Shown here piece by piece: positions 11,057 through 22,975 of a stretch of DNA of 64,000 bases (its first letter is position 1; every line of letters starts with the position of its first letter). The DNA is taken from assembly GCA_946800325.1 (NCBI GenBank), contig OX326957.1, positions 22,934,554 through 22,998,553 on the forward strand. Reading direction: 5' to 3'. Source of the DNA: Luzula sylvatica (Eukaryota > Streptophyta > Magnoliopsida > Poales > Juncaceae). The notes under the pieces were generated by a model. The model ran no database searches and was not told the DNA's origin. It was given only the letters and a program-made list of their open reading frames with translations. A program made the translations under genes and the position numbers.

Positions 11057-12060
11057 TGGTCTTTCCTTAGTGCCATCGTGAACACACTTGAGAAGTAAGA
11101 AGAACGAATGCTACGTGACTGTCTAACATTAGTGTATGAGGCCAACTGTGTGGGGTTTGACAGATTATTTTACAAAAAGGTCTTTTATCGTGCCCCCTCA
11201 TTTTTCCCATACCTTCTTGATACAAATCTCAAAACAATTAATTCCTAATTACCTCTATCTCAATTAACGATTAATCCATATTTATTAATAATTGAATATT
11301 TCTAATTAATCTTTAATCTATAGCAATTTAAATTACTTATTAAATTTTTGATAATTATAAATTAATTGTTAATTAATTTTACTAATGATGAATTAATTAC
11401 GAAATCATGAAAGTACGAGGGAAATGGGTGGGGAAGAGTGTAATATTCCTTTTACAAATCATTTAACCGACGACTCCTTGCATGATTTATCACACAAACA
11501 ATGTTACAACATATCAAAGAAAAGAAACAGGTGTCGACTTCTTGTGAATTCGGAAATTTTTATTCTCTTTCATTCAATTAATGTATCACAATTTTGTATT
11601 GAGATGTTATTTTCTGCTATCAATGCACGGAAAATGATGAATACATTGAATCTGGCAAGGGATAAAACCATGTGATTTGAGCTGTGAGTACAATTTTAGT
11701 GGGCTACAGGTTTTAATTAGTGGGATAATTGACCATGAAGAATTTCAGTATCATGTCAGTCTCACTGAGGATAAGTATCGTTTTCGAAGAAAATATTGGC
11801 CCGATCATTTTCGAGAATGATCGTAAAATATACGGTACGGGCCTTCGATACAGACTTCATCATTTGGCATGTTTTGTATACTGGTGTTATTTTGGGGTTC
11901 GAATCAGTTTTGGGGCCAGTTTTGCTAGTGTCGGACAAGCAAGGATAATGACTTCGAGGATTGGCTTGATATTTTGGTTGGTCTAATTCGTGTTTCTACT
12001 CATTTTCGAAATATTGTTCAAATTGTAGCCTCTCGAAAAAGTTAATATTATCAACACCAA
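11057..12060. repeat. Segmental duplication, copy A (pair with 13797-14545)
   Basis: From CATCGTGAACACACTTGAGA to TCTCGAAAAAGTTAATATTA this matches 13797-14545 closely. Shared stretches include TCACTGAGGATAAGTATCGT and ATTTTGGGGTTCGAATCAG. The open frames here (11729-11986, 14195-14446) are conserved only as DNA; copy B is frameshifted, so I do not call a gene. Copy A contains the extra MITE 11177-11449, absent from copy B. Confidence 0.8.
11177..11449. mobile_element. Mutator-type MITE, 273 bp, with empty-site proof
   Basis: Flanked by a perfect 9-bp duplication, TTTTACAAA, at 11168-11176 and 11450-11458. The paralogous copy at about 13915 shows the single uninterrupted site (TTTTTTTTACAAATCATTT). 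The ends are loosely inverted (AAGGTCTTTTATCGTGCCCC against GGGTGGGGAAGAGTGTAATA). The core is AT-rich with TTAATTAA words. Confidence 0.8.
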
Positions 12061-13010
12061 TATTTTACATATTTTCTGTACGGAAAATCAAAGATATTTA
12101 TATTTATACTTGGAGTCTAAGATGTTTTATTCGTGTTTTGAAAATCTATGAAACACCTAAAATCAATAAAAAAAAGTAAATACTGATGAAATTTCAGGCT
12201 CGGTCCCAGAGTTTTCCAGCCCCAAAGTAATAAGTAAATCATAACTACAAATACTAATTACCACAACGACAATATGCTAATAGCCATTCACTATCGATAA
12301 CAAACTTTTTTTGAAAAGAGTATGGAGCACGAAACGTGCTCTTTTAAGCTCAGTTGTATTAATGTGGTAAAGCATACAATTACACGATCTTACATAATTT
12401 GAGAAATAAATTTAACTAATAAGATGCCTAGTTGATGAATTGAATAAAAAAAATTTAAAACTTTGTTAGGATCCAGCTATATGAATCAAATTCATAATGT
12501 TATCAAGTAGGAGAATTCGAGTTTTTCCGGTATGGTTAAAGATTATATTGTTCGTTCTTTCCATATTGACCATAAACAAGCGCCCCATTTTTTGTTTTTA
12601 CCGCCTCCTTCTTTACCTTTTGTTCATTCGCGCTACTTTTGAAATTCAAGTTTTGAAAATCCGTTGAGAATTCGTTCGAACACATCCAACTCGGTGGTTC
12701 ATGCAACCAAGACCAATCAGTTATGATCTCTGGGAACGAATTGATCTAGTCGATGTTGTACCGAATTAGAAGCATCTCTATATCGGAGGAGAAGTTCTCG
12801 GAGTTTCGATGTCGGTGTGGGGATTGAAGATTGGGACTTGGATGGGGGTTTGGGAATATGAGCCAGTAGGAAGGAGGGAACTGAAATGTGGTAGAATTCA
12901 GAAGCTTTGAAAGAAATCGGTTCCAGAAATATTCGGATCGGGTTAGTCCAACAATTCACAAGAATGTACAATAGAGAACTGAGTAACTTTGATTTCGAGA
13001 AATGAGTAAC
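12061..13010. other. Intergenic DNA, possible decayed gene on minus strand
   Basis: 12640-12971 is less AT-rich and open on the minus strand, with a proline/serine-rich stretch (PKPPSKSQSSIPTPTSKLRE) followed by LLLRYRDASNSVQHRLDQ. It could be a fragment of an N-terminal exon, but I do not recognise it and see no continuation. The rest shows nothing. Confidence 0.35.
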
Positions 13011-13395
13011 GTGTTGATGAAGAACTCAGTATCGGACACAGTTAGAAGTTCCAAATTCCCAACTGAAGACTCATCTCGAGTAAATCAGATGGAGTACATG
13101 ATTGAGCTCGAGTTACAAACTCAGTTGCAAATTCGATAAAGAGTACAAAGATGGAGTTCATAACACAAATCTAGTACAAAACTCGCTTACAAACTCAATT
13201 ACAACCTCACCTCGAGTCGCAAACTCATGATTGAGCACAATTACACATCTAGAGTATACAACTCGGTAACAAACTCGTAATCCCAACTAAGCTCAGTTAC
13301 TTGATTGAGTACAATTTGAAGATCTCACAACTCGGAGTACAAAACTTAGTAAGAAATTCGAGTTAATGGCTCAGTGACAAATATAAATTTGAGTA
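13010..13395. repeat. Degenerate ACAAACTCAGTT-type low-complexity repeat
   Basis: Irregular iteration of words such as GAGTTACAAACTCAGTTGC, ACAAAACTCG and AACTCGGTAACAAACTCG over almost 400 bp, with no coding potential. It directly precedes the hAT-like MITE remnant. Confidence 0.65.
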
Positions 13396-13796
13396 ATACG
13401 CTCAGCGACCCGAAAAAAAGATCCGACCCGCCTGAACCCGAACCCGACCCCGATCCGAACCGAAAATGTTGAAAAGTCAACGACCCGAAACCGAATGATC
13501 CGAATCTGAAATCGATCCGAATCTCACGATCCGAAAATTAAAATAAATATAATATTGTTAAAACATCCCGGAATCAATAAAATAAATCCCAAATTATTCG
13601 AGAATTAAATTTTTGGAAAATCGAATAATTCGAAATCAAATTTTGCGAAATCCGAATTATCCGAAAATCAATATGGCCAAGACCCGAAAGATCTGAACCG
13701 AACGATCCGAAAATCGAAACGACCCGAAAACCGAAACAATCCGAACCTGAAATAACTCGATCCGAGCCCAACCGACCCGTGCGACTGCCACCTCTA
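13396..13796. mobile_element. hAT-like MITE, left end missing
   Basis: Interior repeats (GACCCGAAACCGAATGATCC) and right end (GCGACTGCCACCTCTA, then CTCATGGA) match the MITE at 10527-11048 and were duplicated with it. The left TAGAG end is not visible, so the duplication or a later deletion cut it. Confidence 0.7.
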
Positions 13797-14545
13797 CTCA
13801 TGGATGGTCTCTCCTTAATGCCATCGCGAACACACCTGAGAAGTAAGAAGACCGAATATGTGACTGTCTGACATTAGTGTTATGTGGCCAACTGTGTGGG
13901 GTTTGACAGATTTTTTTACAAATCATTTAACCAATGACTCCTTGCATGATTTATCACACAAACAATGTTACAGAATATCAGGAAAAAAAAAACAGGTGTC
14001 GACTTCTTGTGAGTTCGGAAATTTTTAATCTCTTTCTAATGTATCGCAATCACAATTTTGTCTTGAGATATGTTATTTTCTGCGATCAATACACGGAAAA
14101 TGATGAATAAATAGAATCTGACAAGGGACAAAACCATGTGATTTGAGCTGTGAGTACAATTTTAGTGGGCTACAGGTTTTAATTAATGGGATAATTGACC
14201 ATGAAGAATTTCAGTATCCTGTCAGTCTCACTGAGGATAAGTATCGTTTTCGAAGAAAATATTGGCCCGATCATTTTCGAGAATGATCGTATAATACGGT
14301 ACGGGCCTCCGATACAGACTCCATCATTTGGCATGTTTTGTATACTGTGTTATTTTGGGGTTCGAATCAGTTTTGGGGCCAATTTGCTAGAGTGTTGGAC
14401 AAGCAAGGATAATGACTTCGAGGGTCGGCTTGATATTTTGGCTTGATATTTTGGTTGGTCTAATTCGTGTTTCTACTCATTTTCGAAATATTGTTCGAAT
14501 TGTTGCCTCTCGTAAAAGATAATATTATCAACACCAATATTTTAC
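13797..14545. repeat. Segmental duplication, copy B
   Basis: Second copy of 11057-12060. It preserves the insertion-free target of the MITE at 11177 and joins directly to a DUF247 upstream fragment at 14551. Confidence 0.8.
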
Positions 14546-14550
14546 ATAGA

Positions 14551-14670
14551 AAAATCAAATGGTTGATGTATTTATATAGATGCCATTACATAGTAAATCT
14601 AAAAACAAAATAGTGGTGCATACTTTTGTTCTCTTTTTTCTGTCGTGGAAGAGCAAAAAGAGTTTGACAA
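14551..14670 (+). pseudogene. DUF247 promoter and exon-1 fragment
   Basis: ATGCCATTACATAGTAAATC and the following CTAAAAACAAAATAG are the same text as the sequence just upstream of DUF247 copy 1 (16375-16410). The exon-1 start follows as GTCGTGGAAGAGCAAAAAGA, with GTG in place of the ATG of copy 1. Homology stops at about 14670. This is a decapitated fifth unit. Confidence 0.8.
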
Positions 14671-14936
14671 AAAAATTTACTGGGAACAGGAAATCTATCA
14701 ACACCAATATTAAAGGGATATGGAGAAATTTACGGAAAAGATAAAAATATGGAATACAAATCTGGAAAAGGAGAAAAATCAGGGAACTATATTTCAATGG
14801 AGATGTTCATTATTATTGAAGTGGAGGTATTTAAGCAAAAAAATTAAACAACGAAAGGTAATACCAAAATGTCCTTTTGCTAAAAGAATCTACACTAGAA
14901 TGTCCCAAATCAATAACTCGGTTAATTGAATGGGTA

Positions 14937-15067
14937 ATGATATTGACAAGAAATAATATTACTGGGAACAGGAAATTTAAACTTGAAATGGTAATTTTAT
15001 TTTTAATTAATACCAAATTTAAATGAAATTTCCTGTATCTAGTATTTATTTTTCCTGTCAATATCAC
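14937..15067. mobile_element. Small foldback MITE
   Basis: AATGATATTGACAAGAAATA at the left and TATTTTTCCTGTCAATATCA-like text at the right are inverted, as are GGGAACAGGAAATTT and GAAATTTCCTGTATC further in. About 130 bp. ACTGGGAACAGGAAAT also occurs at 14679, outside the hairpin. Confidence 0.55.
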
Positions 15068-15084
15068 TATCCTAATTGAATATG

Positions 15085-16330
15085 AGACATAAAATCATAT
15101 GTTGTGAAAGATTATGAGTTCAAATTTCATTAATATAGATGGATAAGACGAGTAGAAGAATAAGAATTTTCTTCCTTTATTATAGAAAAAACTAGTCAGA
15201 CCAAATTTCCTATAAAAATGAGTGTTTGGTCCTTGCAAGCTAAGCCATGAGTTTTGACTTCCGAATCGATAAGATAGATTTAATTTAATTTCAATATATT
15301 ATCAATTACGTTAATCTTGCGCATAGTATTTAATCTGGTTAGTTGCTTGATCAACATTAATTCGAACTAGTTAATGTTATTATATATTATAAATTTAAAT
15401 TTGTGCATCCGCACAATGACAAATTTATAAGAAGCTAATATTGTGTTAATAGTTAATCATCATGTTAAGTATCATGCAACAACAAACAGAATAAATTACA
15501 TGTTAAAAACAAAAGATCAAGGTGCAGAAACCTAATTCTGCCGTATATTTTCTAAAAATATAGATCAATCGGTTTTTTCAATTAATAAATGAGCCAGCCG
15601 ATCTTTTTTCAAATTTTGATATAATTTCGCAACTTTTTTCTTTCCACCGAGCTTCCTCACAAGGAGCTCCGTCATATGTATTAAGCTTTGTAAAATTAAT
15701 TAATTATGTTTCAGAATACAAGTCAAAGTCCATTTAGTTATGAATAAATATGATGACCTTGATTAATTTTACTCATCGGTCAGTATTGCCAAGTAATTGG
15801 TGGGATCGATAAAGATGACAATTTTCAATTGATTATTTAAATCCTCACATGAGAATAACTCAAGCAGATACTTATATTTAAGGAAAATGTTGGACATACC
15901 CTTGTCTCTCCCTCCACATCTTTGATGAGATGATATGATTTAACATTTTAAAAATTAATACTTTAATTCATGACTTAACATTTTAATTGTATGTTCGATC
16001 ATAAATTGAGAGATAATTAAATCATAAATTAAGATGTTAAATTATATTTTGTGTGTTAAATTTGAAGATGTTAAATCGTATCCTAATTATCAAAGATGCA
16101 GAGAGAGAGAGTACTAGGAGATGTACACCACTACTCTATATTTATATTTATAGGGGTTGTCATAATTGACTCCCGACACTTATTCAAGCAACCTTGATGT
16201 GTTAATCAAAATTATTTAAATAGATTGATCAGACTTCTCAGCTGAATCAATTCATTTATTCATTTATTAGAAATCTAATCAACTATTTAAACATCAATGC
16301 ATCGAGAGTCTTTTCTTAAATTAAATATGA
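15085..16330 (+). repeat. DUF247 upstream block, copy 1
   Basis: Matches the blocks at 6.8-7.7 kb and 57.7-58.8 kb (GTCAGACCAAATTTCCTATA, TAATCTGGTTAGTTGCTTGA, GAATAAATTACATGTTAAAA). It leads into DUF247 copy 1. At about 15424, where the 48-, 58- and 63.7-kb units carry a 210-bp MITE, this copy has plain sequence. Confidence 0.75.
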
Positions 16331-16363
16331 AGAAAAACGATGGAACAAATCAAATGGTTTATG

Positions 16364-16371
16364 TATATATA
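16364..16371 (+). promoter_or_regulatory. Putative TATA box of DUF247 copy 1
   Basis: TATATATA about 70 bp before the exon-1 ATG. The surrounding text (CAAATGGTTTATGTATATAT) is conserved before copy 3 (58946-58965), which supports a shared core promoter. Confidence 0.55.
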
Positions 16372-16439
16372 GAGATGCCATTACATAGTAAATCTAAAAA
16401 CAAAATAGAGGTGCAAGCTTTTGTTCTCTTTTTTTAGTC

Positions 16440-18054
16440 ATGGAAGAGAAAAAAGAGTTCGATCTGGAACAAGGTTCTTTTTCTGTCATGGAAGAAGAGA
16501 TAGAAGAAGTTGATTTGGAACAAGATTCTGCTTCGAAAATAGAAGAATTTGGTCCGGAACAAGATCATAAAGTGGAAGACCTTCAAGGTACCAAGCTTAA
16601 TTAATGAACTTGTTTTTATCGCTAAAAAGATGGTTGATTTGTTCAATAGGAAGTACTTATATGACCGTCAATATAGACTAACGAATCTCATATTGATTTT
16701 TCTAGCTGCAAATGATAGCTTCATGAGTCGTTTGTATAAAAAATTTGAAGCATTACCAGAAAAGGGTGAACAAAGGTGCACCATTTTTCGGGTTCCTGAA
16801 AACATTCGAAAGAGTAACCCACGCCTATTCGAGCCGTCTGTTGTTTCTATCGGGCCGTACCATCGAGATAAAGAGCATCTCCGTGCTATTGAAGAGATGA
16901 AGTTGCCACTTCTTCGAGACTTCTTTGCCCAAGTCGATGACACTAGTTTGGAGACATGCATTACAGAGATAAGGGCGTTAGAGGCAGAAGCACGTGAGTG
17001 CTATAACGAAACCATTCACATGGATAGTGATGCCTTCATCGAGATGATGTTATTGGATGGTTCATTTATTATTCAATATTGGTTCGAAGTGACTGTCATT
17101 GATAAGGCTGCTGGTTGGAAGAATGAAATAATAAGGTACGACTTGATCATGATCGAGAATCAAATCCCTTTTTTTATTTTAGAAAAGATGTTCTCATGTT
17201 TAAAAGGTCGTGGCTTTAATTCCGGGGATTTGAAATTTATCTTTTCTAACTATGCACAAGAAGAAGAATTATCGTCACCCACGGTCGCAACACCATCTAA
17301 GAAAATCCATCATTTGCTCCATCTTTGTCACCATTATACTGGTCCAACTGACAGGTTTGATATGGATACACCAATTATTCCTGATAAAACACAAAAACAT
17401 AGTCAACTTTGTCCTTCTTGGATATCACGACCAAGAGAACTCATTAAGACATGTCTAAACCTACAAAATACTCACAAGTCAAAACCCACTTGGTCCATAT
17501 GGTCGCTTCCATGTGCTACAGAGTTGCAGGAAGCAGGAGTTAAGATTAAAAAAAAGAATCCACCATGTCATTTTTCAGACGTAACCTTCCAATCAGGGGT
17601 ACTAGAGATTCCAGCTCTTATTATTGGTGACGATACATCTGTCCTTATGATGAATCTTGTAGCTCTGGAGCAATCTTTATCATATGTGCCTAAACTAATT
17701 TCGACATACAATATGTTCATGGATGCAATAGTGAACACGGCAAACGATGTAGCGATACTTCAACGCCTGGATATAATTGATAATCTGTTATCCGGTGAAG
17801 AGGAAGTGGCCCTTTATTTCAACCAATCAAGTCAATATGTCTGGACAGGTAGTGACCATTACCTTGCTGAGTTGTTTAAGAACATAAATGAGTATTGCAA
17901 CAAAAAAATCCATAGGAACAGGGCAAAACTGATGCGAGATTATTTCAGCAACCCTTGGTCCATGCTCTCCTTGGGCGCAGCAACCTTTCTTATTCTTCTC
18001 ACATGTACGCAAACCATGTATGCCATATTCGCCTACCACCTCCCTCCTCATTGA
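16440..18054 (+). CDS. DUF247 protein, copy 1 (intact, two exons)
   Basis: Exon 1 is 16440-16587 and exon 2 is 16706-18054. The 118-bp intron (CAAG|GTACCA ... TTTTCTAG|CTGC) is phase 1. This gives 498 residues, a normal length for the family. Exon 1 encodes an acidic leader containing a duplicated ME(E)..DLEQ.S unit. Exon 2 carries the DUF247 blocks in order: FEPSVVSIGPYHRDKEHL, MLLDGSFIIQYWFE, DLIMIENQIPFFILEKMF, LPCATELQEAGVKIKKKN, TFQSGVLEIPALII, LMNLVALEQ, FMDAIVNTANDVAILQR, then a C-terminal hydrophobic segment (SLGAATFLILLTCTQTMYAI) predicted to anchor it in a membrane. Biochemical role unknown. In grasses, DUF247 proteins are male determinants at the S and Z self-incompatibility loci, but the family is large and most members are uncharacterised. 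A bare reading frame opens at 16549 inside exon 1; the exon-1 ATG is chosen because the donor phase joins in frame and copy 3 has the same structure. Confidence 0.92.
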
Positions 18055-19526
18055 TGGCTTCATGTCCTTGCTGATTCTCATTATTATTCGTGCTTTTTTT
18101 TTTCGTTTTTTTTTTCTTCTTTTGCTTGGGGTGTGTATTTGCTCTTGTTTTTTTTAATATTTTCCGTTTGCCTAAATTTATAATTTGGGACCAATAAATT
18201 GAAAGTGTTTGTGCTTCAACTTATTTGCTTGTGTTACTTTTCTGCATCTCCTGTAATTTTTATTGAACATTCTCATATATTGAATTATGGACTGAAAATA
18301 ATATTGATTTGAATTTTATCATTGTGAACGACTAGAACATATTTCGGGGCTTATTTGTTGATTTCTTGATTGGAGATTAATTGAGGGATTTGAATTTGGA
18401 GATGGACTAAAAAGATTCACAAATAATTTCAACGAAAAAATCAGAATGCACGGAGAGGGAAATATTTCTGATTTTATTTTGGGATTACATAGGCAGCCGT
18501 ACAAACTAAAATAGAGAGTTCGTTTTCTCTGTTGTCACGAAAGGTGCAGCTGTGTGAAGCCACCGGCCGTAAAGATAACATCCCAACCGCTGAATACGTG
18601 GGTACCACAGAAAAAAAGAAATAACAAAAATGTAAAGAATGTGGCCGTGAAAGTTAATGGCAACATCAATTTTCCATATATTTATATAATATAAATGGGT
18701 AATTCTATGGTATTTTACTTTGAACGGTCCAGATTTGACCATCTAAAAAATCTAAAAGTTGTGATTAAATTTGATATAATAGACCATCTCTAAAAAAGAG
18801 TAAAATAATAATCTACTTACCCGCTATATCCTCCTATCCAGTACTTAGTTTTATCTCTCTCACATCTCTCACGTGATGTGTGCTGTTTTATAACTTTCCA
18901 TTTCACCCTCTTTCTCTCCCTTTCTTTTTATTCATTCTTACCATTGAAATCTTTTTTATCAGTTGGAATTGAATTTATTTATATGTTATAAATATTCTTT
19001 TATCTTGTATGATTTTTTTTTTTGTTCAGTGGTAATGTATCTTATTAAGGATTGTAAGGGTTGTTCAGTGGTAATGTATCTTGAATTTGTAAAAAATCTT
19101 TCCGAATCTCTTATTCTCCTTCTACTAGTATTTTATTGTTTTATATTAAACTATTTTGTTTTTCTTTATTATCATCATCTACTGAAAGAAGTAAAAAAAA
19201 AAAGTAATTAAACTAATGAAATAAGTATAGAATAGTACTGAAATGGTAAAAGAACTAAAATTGTAGCTCTTGTTACCAACCAAATTAACAAGCTAGCAAC
19301 TCTAGTGTTATTCAAAATTTGATCATGCATAATCTATGTTCCTCATAATTACAAATATTTTATACAACAAGTCATCTCAATTAGGATCCAAATCGAAGGC
19401 TGTGAATTTTTTTTCTTCCAATTGGTCATAAATAAGGATCAAGGCAATTGTTGATTGTACACGTTTCGATGTTCAGTGTTTGCATCGTAGAATTTTGACA
19501 GCGTCACAAACAACAGATGGTGTCAC

Positions 19527-19530
<4 letters not shown>
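18055..19530. other. 3' flank and intergenic DNA, no gene recognised
   Basis: The first 180 bp (TTTATAATTTGGGACCAATA) matches the 3' regions of DUF247 copies 2 and 3 and is probably 3' UTR. Beyond it, 18510-18610 is less AT-rich (CCACCGGCCGTAAAGATAAC) without a recognisable gene. GGTTGTTCAGTGGTAATGTATC is partly repeated at 19022 and 19058. Confidence 0.6.

Positions 19531-19531
<1 letters not shown>

Positions 19532-19590
<59 letters not shown>
19532..19590. repeat. (GA)n microsatellite
   Basis: About 58 bp of uninterrupted AG/GA, followed by degenerate GAGAGA to about 19670. Confidence 0.97.
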
Positions 19591-19592
<2 letters not shown>

Positions 19593-19889
19593 CTGTAAAA
19601 ATGGAGATCTATTATAGAGAGAGATCTTCAGCTAGAGAGCACCAAACACATGCAGCGAGAGGGAGAGAATCAGGGAGCTGAGAGACAATTACGGAGGGCA
19701 AATTTGGAAAAAAGAGAAAACAACAGGGATATGCAAATCAATGGAGAGGCCCATTGATATTGAAATCGAGAGGTTTCAGCAAATTTAAACGTATATCGAA
19801 AATGCCTTTCAGCAAAAAAGTCTACGGTAGAATCATCCTAAACATAAAATGAGATTAGATACGAAGCCTCACACATCCTTTGATATATA

Positions 19890-20037
19890 TTATTAATACG
19901 TCAATTGAGATTGTTTTAATGGGTTGATTGGATTTATTAATCCTCAAATTAATATTTAGTTTAATTAATTCAATTAAAAAAAATCAATTTAATAAAACAT
20001 TTTCAATTGACGTATCAATAATGTTTTATTAAGTTAT
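19890..20037. mobile_element. Small foldback MITE
   Basis: ATTATTAATACGTCAATTGA at the left and TCAATTGACGTATCAATAAT at the right are inverted repeats around an AT-rich core. About 148 bp. Target duplication not resolved. Confidence 0.55.
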
Positions 20038-20216
20038 GGAGACTACGTATATTTATCCATATAAAATATAGAAAGTATACAATAACTAAATCACCGAAAT
20101 GGCTCCGAATGTAACTTATATATGGAATGATTTTGAAACGGGCCCCACATACTTTGATATGTCAAAATTGCATTCGAGATGATTTTGATGAAAAATTTCG
20201 GTGCTTCTAGCGTTCC

Positions 20217-20322
20217 CGTATAAAATATGACGTATTTCCTATATGCCCTTGAACTTTATTATAGAAGCACCCCTGCATAAAATATGACGTTTTTCCTATA
20301 TGTCCTTGAACTTTATTATTTC
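20217..20322. repeat. Tandem duplication, about 55 bp x 2
   Basis: TATAAAATATGACGTATTTC...CCTTGAACTTTATT is repeated as CATAAAATATGACGTTTTTC...CCTTGAACTTTATT directly downstream. Confidence 0.75.
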
Positions 20323-20831
20323 TAAATATTATAGGACTAAATAAATTTAAATCAAGTGTATCAACTTTCAAGCATGAATACTTCAATAATTCAAAATTAT
20401 TAAATTGTGTATTTTTAAATATTGTCATTCTATCATTAACTTTAATGAATTGAATATAAAAAATAATATTATATCAAATTATCAAGATTACTTAGTATTG
20501 CGATATCTTAGAATTAAATAAAATGAAACATTGATTTTTTGTTAAAATTAAAATACTATGACCTCAAATCATATTATTATAAGGGATGTGCTTAAGCACA
20601 CTAGCTTAACGCATTCCAAACACACTCCAAATAATAGAATGCGGAAGGAGAGCGGGTAGTACTCCCAATGCATGCATTGGCAATGAATTCCAAAATGTAT
20701 TGGAGGTCATTTGAAAGTCAATTCATTGGAGTGCAAAAATATTTTTTTTTACAATTACTTTTCAGTAAAAACCTAGTACAATCGGCGGAGTTAAGTCGGA
20801 CTCGGCCATGTTAATTGTCGGCGAGTCACTG

Positions 20832-21130
<299 letters not shown>

Positions 21131-21796
21131 CTCTCTTCCTCTCTCCTCTCTGAGGCGATTTACGCGATTTAGGCGAGACGACCAGATCTGAGGCGAACCT
21201 TGCTCCGTCGCGATCCTTCTTCTGTATAGGTCTCCGACGATTCACGATCCTTCTCCAGATCTGAGACTTCTTTTCTCTCGGCGATGGCAAACAAGAAGAG
21301 ATGGCGATGGCGATGGCGACAAGAAGATTGAATCGTCTCTTCTTCTGGCCATAACGACAAGGAGATCGATGCGCCCCTTCATCTGGCGACGAAACCAAAC
21401 CTTCGTTAGTGGACATAGAGACGAGGAAGCCATAGTCGATGAGGCGAGAAAACTCTAATCGATTCATGACAGATGATTTGTTGTTTTCTTCTTCTCATGA
21501 TAAGGTAACTCTTGCTTTTGTAAATTTGCAAATTCAACTGTAAATTTCAATTTCAATTGTTGAATTTGCAAATTTTGCTTCGGTTTTCGAATCCGAAATG
21601 GAATTCTCTTCCAATTAGCCCGAATTATGTACTAATTACTTTCCCAATTAGCCCCAATTCAGTCTCAATCATGCAATTCAACTCAATAATGTTTCAATTG
21701 CACATTTAGACCTCAATTGAGTTCTAGCTAAGTTCTGATTGTGCAAATGAGCATCAATCAAGGCTCGATTTATATATATTTGACCTAATTTTTTTT

Positions 21797-22058
21797 TTAG
21801 ATAAATGCAGATGCACTTGCATTGGTGAGGCGAGATATACCGATTGGGATCTGGCCGGTGAATCCCGAGCTGGATAAGTTCAGATAAGTGAGATTTGGAA
21901 AACGTTCGAATCCGGTTTGTGGAAAAGGAATTTTATCGAACAGGTTGTAGGCGAGGCTGAGATTCTCGAGCGAGTTGAGGTTAAAGAGAGATGGTTCAAG
22001 ATTGAGTGAGGTCACTCCACCGGTGAACCGATCACATTTGACTCCTTGTCCCTAGTCG
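21797..22058 (-). pseudogene. Captured leucine-rich-repeat receptor fragment
   Basis: The minus-strand translation begins GVKCDRFTGGVTSLNL, the junction of the LRR N-terminal cap and the first repeat of plant receptor-like proteins. It continues SLFNLNSLENLSLAYNLFDK, then GFERFPNLTYLNLSSSGFTG and QIPIGISRLTN, matching the usual first LRRs (Cf/RLP type). After ISRLTN the similarity stops and a stop codon follows. The frame is open for roughly 85 codons. MULEs often pick up host gene pieces (Pack-MULEs), and this sits in the terminal region of the element, antisense to its genes. An antisense RNA effect on the parent gene is conceivable but unproven. Confidence 0.85.
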
Positions 22059-22589
22059 CGCCCTCCTTCTCCCTATCGAACAGGTTAAAGAGAGATGTAT
22101 TGTAATTGTGATATTGAACTTTAAATGTGACTGTAATTGTTATATTTTTCAGTTTTATTAAAATCTTGATATTAATTATTTTTTATCGCAGACGTGATGA
22201 TTTTTGTAATATTTATTTGAATTACTTCTAATTCTTTTCCTGTGACGTGAGTGATACTTTTTAGAATTAATGTAGTAAATTCAGGCAATTAACCATTATT
22301 ATATATCAAAAAACTACAATTGGTATAGTTTGTATTATTCTACTGAATATATCTGAATATTATAAAAAGAAAATTTGAATACTTGTACTAGTTATTGTAA
22401 AATATTCTCCAAAAATATTAGTTTAACATACTAAGAGAAAATAACTATTGAATACTAAGAGAGGAAATATTTCATCCAAAAAAAGTTCTCAATATATATG
22501 ATTGAATTTAACAAAAAATGTTCTCAAAAAAAGTTCTCAATACATACTGAGAGGAAATATTTCATCCTAAAATATCTGAATATTATAAA

Positions 22590-22925
22590 AAGTTCTCAAA
22601 ATGATTGAATTTAGCAATATATATGATTTAATTTACCAAAATATATAATTGAATTCAGCAAAATATATGATGGAATTTAGGAAAATATATGATTGAATTT
22701 TTTAAAATATATGATTGAATATAGCAAAATGTATGATTGATTTTTGCGAAATACATTATTGAATTTATTTAAATATACGATTGAATCTAGCAAGATACAC
22801 GATCGAATATACAAAATATATGATTGAATATAACAAAAATAGCAAAATATATGAATAATTGTAAAAAGATATATGATTTAATGTAGATAAATATACGATT
22901 GTAATCTAGCAAAATATATTTTTGG
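22590..22925 (+). repeat. 22-nt motif array 1 (forward)
   Basis: About 12-15 degenerate copies of core ATATATGATTGAATTTAGCA, just upstream of the leader of gene A. Confidence 0.85.
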
Positions 22926-22975
22926 ATTTAAAATTAAAATAATATAAGGACTTAAAAATAACAAAATAAACACAC

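Noticed and set aside
10730..11098. 122-codon frame rich in Arg/Asn/Pro
   Set aside because: Product of the CCGAAACGACC repeat in a hAT-like MITE, open on both strands for the same reason.
11729..11986. 85-codon frame conserved at 14195-14446
   Set aside because: Conserved only because the DNA was duplicated; the second copy is shifted near its end and no domain is visible.
16549..16705. N-terminal extension of DUF247 copy 1 read straight through from 16549
   Set aside because: It begins in exon 1 in the wrong frame and reads through a good intron; the spliced model matches copy 3 in phase and sequence.
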